This document shows positions 6,422 to 7,136 of a stretch of 7,136 nucleotides of DNA, piece by piece. The DNA is from Bacteroidia bacterium (GTDB taxonomy: Bacteria > Bacteroidota > Bacteroidia > Bacteroidales > BM523), in NCBI GenBank assembly GCA_016209245.1, contig JACQWN010000254.1, positions 1 through 7,136 on the forward strand. Direction: 5' to 3'. A program made the position numbers and the translations under genes. Each line of letters opens with the position of its first letter. Within the stretch, counting starts at the first letter, position 1. Below the pieces are notes generated by a model, which was not told the origin of the DNA, made no database searches, and saw only the letters and a list, made by a program, of their open reading frames with translations.

Positions 6422-6452
6422 CAAACATATATGATTTTTTGTTACTTTTCAA
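6422..6452 (-). promoter_or_regulatory. Well-formed Bacteroidetes-type promoter without an intact gene
   Basis: The minus strand has TTG (6450-6452), a 20-nt spacer and TATGTTTG (6422-6429). This is the best promoter match in the window in both boxes and spacing. Transcription would start near 6415 and run into the degenerate frame at 6292-6411, converging on the plus-strand AAA/PD-(D/E)XK gene. Confidence 0.5.
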
Positions 6453-6514
6453 TAAGATATAGCAAAAAAATAGATTCCTCCTGACCATTATTGTATCAGC
6501 TTTCAACGCATAAA

Positions 6515-6539
6515 AATAGTCAAATTTTCCAATAGTCAA
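6515..6539. repeat. Pair of 9-bp direct repeats downstream of the FISUMP gene
   Basis: AATAGTCAA occurs at 6515-6523 and again at 6531-6539, 16 bp apart, just after the FISUMP stop codon. The function is unknown and it may be chance. Confidence 0.3.
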
Positions 6540-6542
6540 CAA

Positions 6543-7136
6543 TTAGTCCTTAAGGCAGCGCACCGAAAAGCCGTACTCCTTAGTGAAGTCGTACCGGTCC
6601 ACAGTGGCGTTACTGTAGTACAGATTGCGTAGCCATGCAGTCGTGCTACTGTACTCCGTAGCCGACCACCAGTAGCCGTAGTCGCCCGAATCGTTGAACG
6701 TGCCGTCGCTGTAATACCGGTAGCCGCCGGGTAAGCCTGTAAAACCGCTGCTGTTTGTGGCGCCGGTGTTTGGCGAAGTCCAGTGAGTCGTGCCGGTTTC
6801 TTTTAATTTTCCTCCTTCGTCCGTGCCTCGCCAACCCGCTGTTGTAAAATCATAAGGAAAATCGGTAGCACAGGTTGCGCTTGTACAAGTTGCTCTTTCA
6901 AGTGTTATCCACTCGTGGTGTGTCGGAATATGCTAGCCGGTCGGACAAATACCCTTGGTTGTGCCTGTCATTTGGGCATCGGAAACAGCATACTGCATCA
7001 TTTCGTTCCATTCGTATAAACCGCCGTAAGTGTCGCAATTTGAAGAATTGTTGCTGTAACAGTATTTTTCAGCAATGCCGTTATTTGTCTGTAATTGTCC
7101 TGCTCCCGTGCTGTTTATCATGGTGCCGTAATTCAG
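6543..7136 (-). pseudogene. FISUMP-domain surface protein, 3' part, with in-frame TAG
   Basis: The frame is open from the right edge to TAA 6543-6545, except for one TAG at 6933-6935. It matches the Fibrobacter succinogenes major paralogous (FISUMP) domain closely. Landmarks in order are LNYGTMIN, EKYCYSNN, CDTYGGLYEWNEMMQY, GICPTG, the TAG, HIPTHHEWITL, TTAGWRGTDEGGKLKETG, GFTGLPGGYRYY, GYWWSATEY, AWLRNLYYSNATVDRY and GFSVRCLKD. The family has Trp at the TAG position (CPTGWHxP), so a TGG to TAG change explains it. The half after the TAG has no ATG and is easily missed. FISUMP proteins are usually secreted or lipoproteins of unknown function with a C-type-lectin-like fold; the signal sequence would lie outside. 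GC is about 57% over 6601-6780, against 13% in one stretch of the neighbouring gene (5041-5100), suggesting a different history or selection. Confidence 0.85.

Noticed and set aside
6646..6834. Minus-strand 62-codon frame rich in Arg and His
   Set aside because: It is an out-of-frame reading of the GC-rich FISUMP domain; the true frame matches the family.
1..7136. Insertion sequence, CRISPR array, tRNA or rRNA
   Set aside because: No transposase, terminal inverted repeats with target duplication, spaced repeats or tRNA-like folds were seen.

Overview
The window is AT-rich DNA that looks like Bacteroidetes (Bacteroidota). Upstream regions carry matches to the TTG...TAnnTTTG promoter of that phylum, starts lack Shine-Dalgarno sequences, and secreted proteins end their signal peptides in ...FAQ. 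The gene families also fit: FISUMP-domain surface proteins, a split HipA N-terminal protein, a DsbD with a C-terminal thioredoxin, and AAA ATPases with PD-(D/E)XK tails. Species cannot be told from the sequence.

Layout, left to right. (1) 1-567, minus: a secreted repeat-type surface protein, cut by an in-frame TGA and a 1-nt frameshift, running off the left edge. (2) 586-1037, minus: a HipA N-terminal (HipS-like) gene overlapping by 4 nt a stub of the HipA kinase (HipT) gene; the kinase body and any hipB are missing. (3) 1136-2380, minus: an intact AAA ATPase of the DUF4143 family. (4) 2477-4547, minus: dsbD, lacking roughly 25 codons that hold the first membrane cysteine motif and frameshifted there. 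(5) 4548-4711: a divergent promoter region. (6) 4712-6289, plus: an intact AAA-ATPase-like protein with a C-terminal PD-(D/E)XK domain. (7) 6290-6542: a good minus-strand promoter and only a degenerate reading frame. (8) 6543-7136, minus: the 3' part of a FISUMP-domain gene with one TAG in place of a conserved Trp codon. It is far more GC-rich than the rest and reaches the right edge.

The genes do not form one pathway. The region reads as an accessory stretch of orphan or damaged genes around dsbD, with two regulatory or defence-like ATPases intact. At least five lesions lie in recognisable genes. Either this is a decaying region or the assembled consensus has errors; reads would decide. Nothing here is a clearly new system. 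The points most worth following are the dsbD deletion, the kinase-less HipS, and the FISUMP C-terminus, which resembles the variable end of a diversity-generating-retroelement target.
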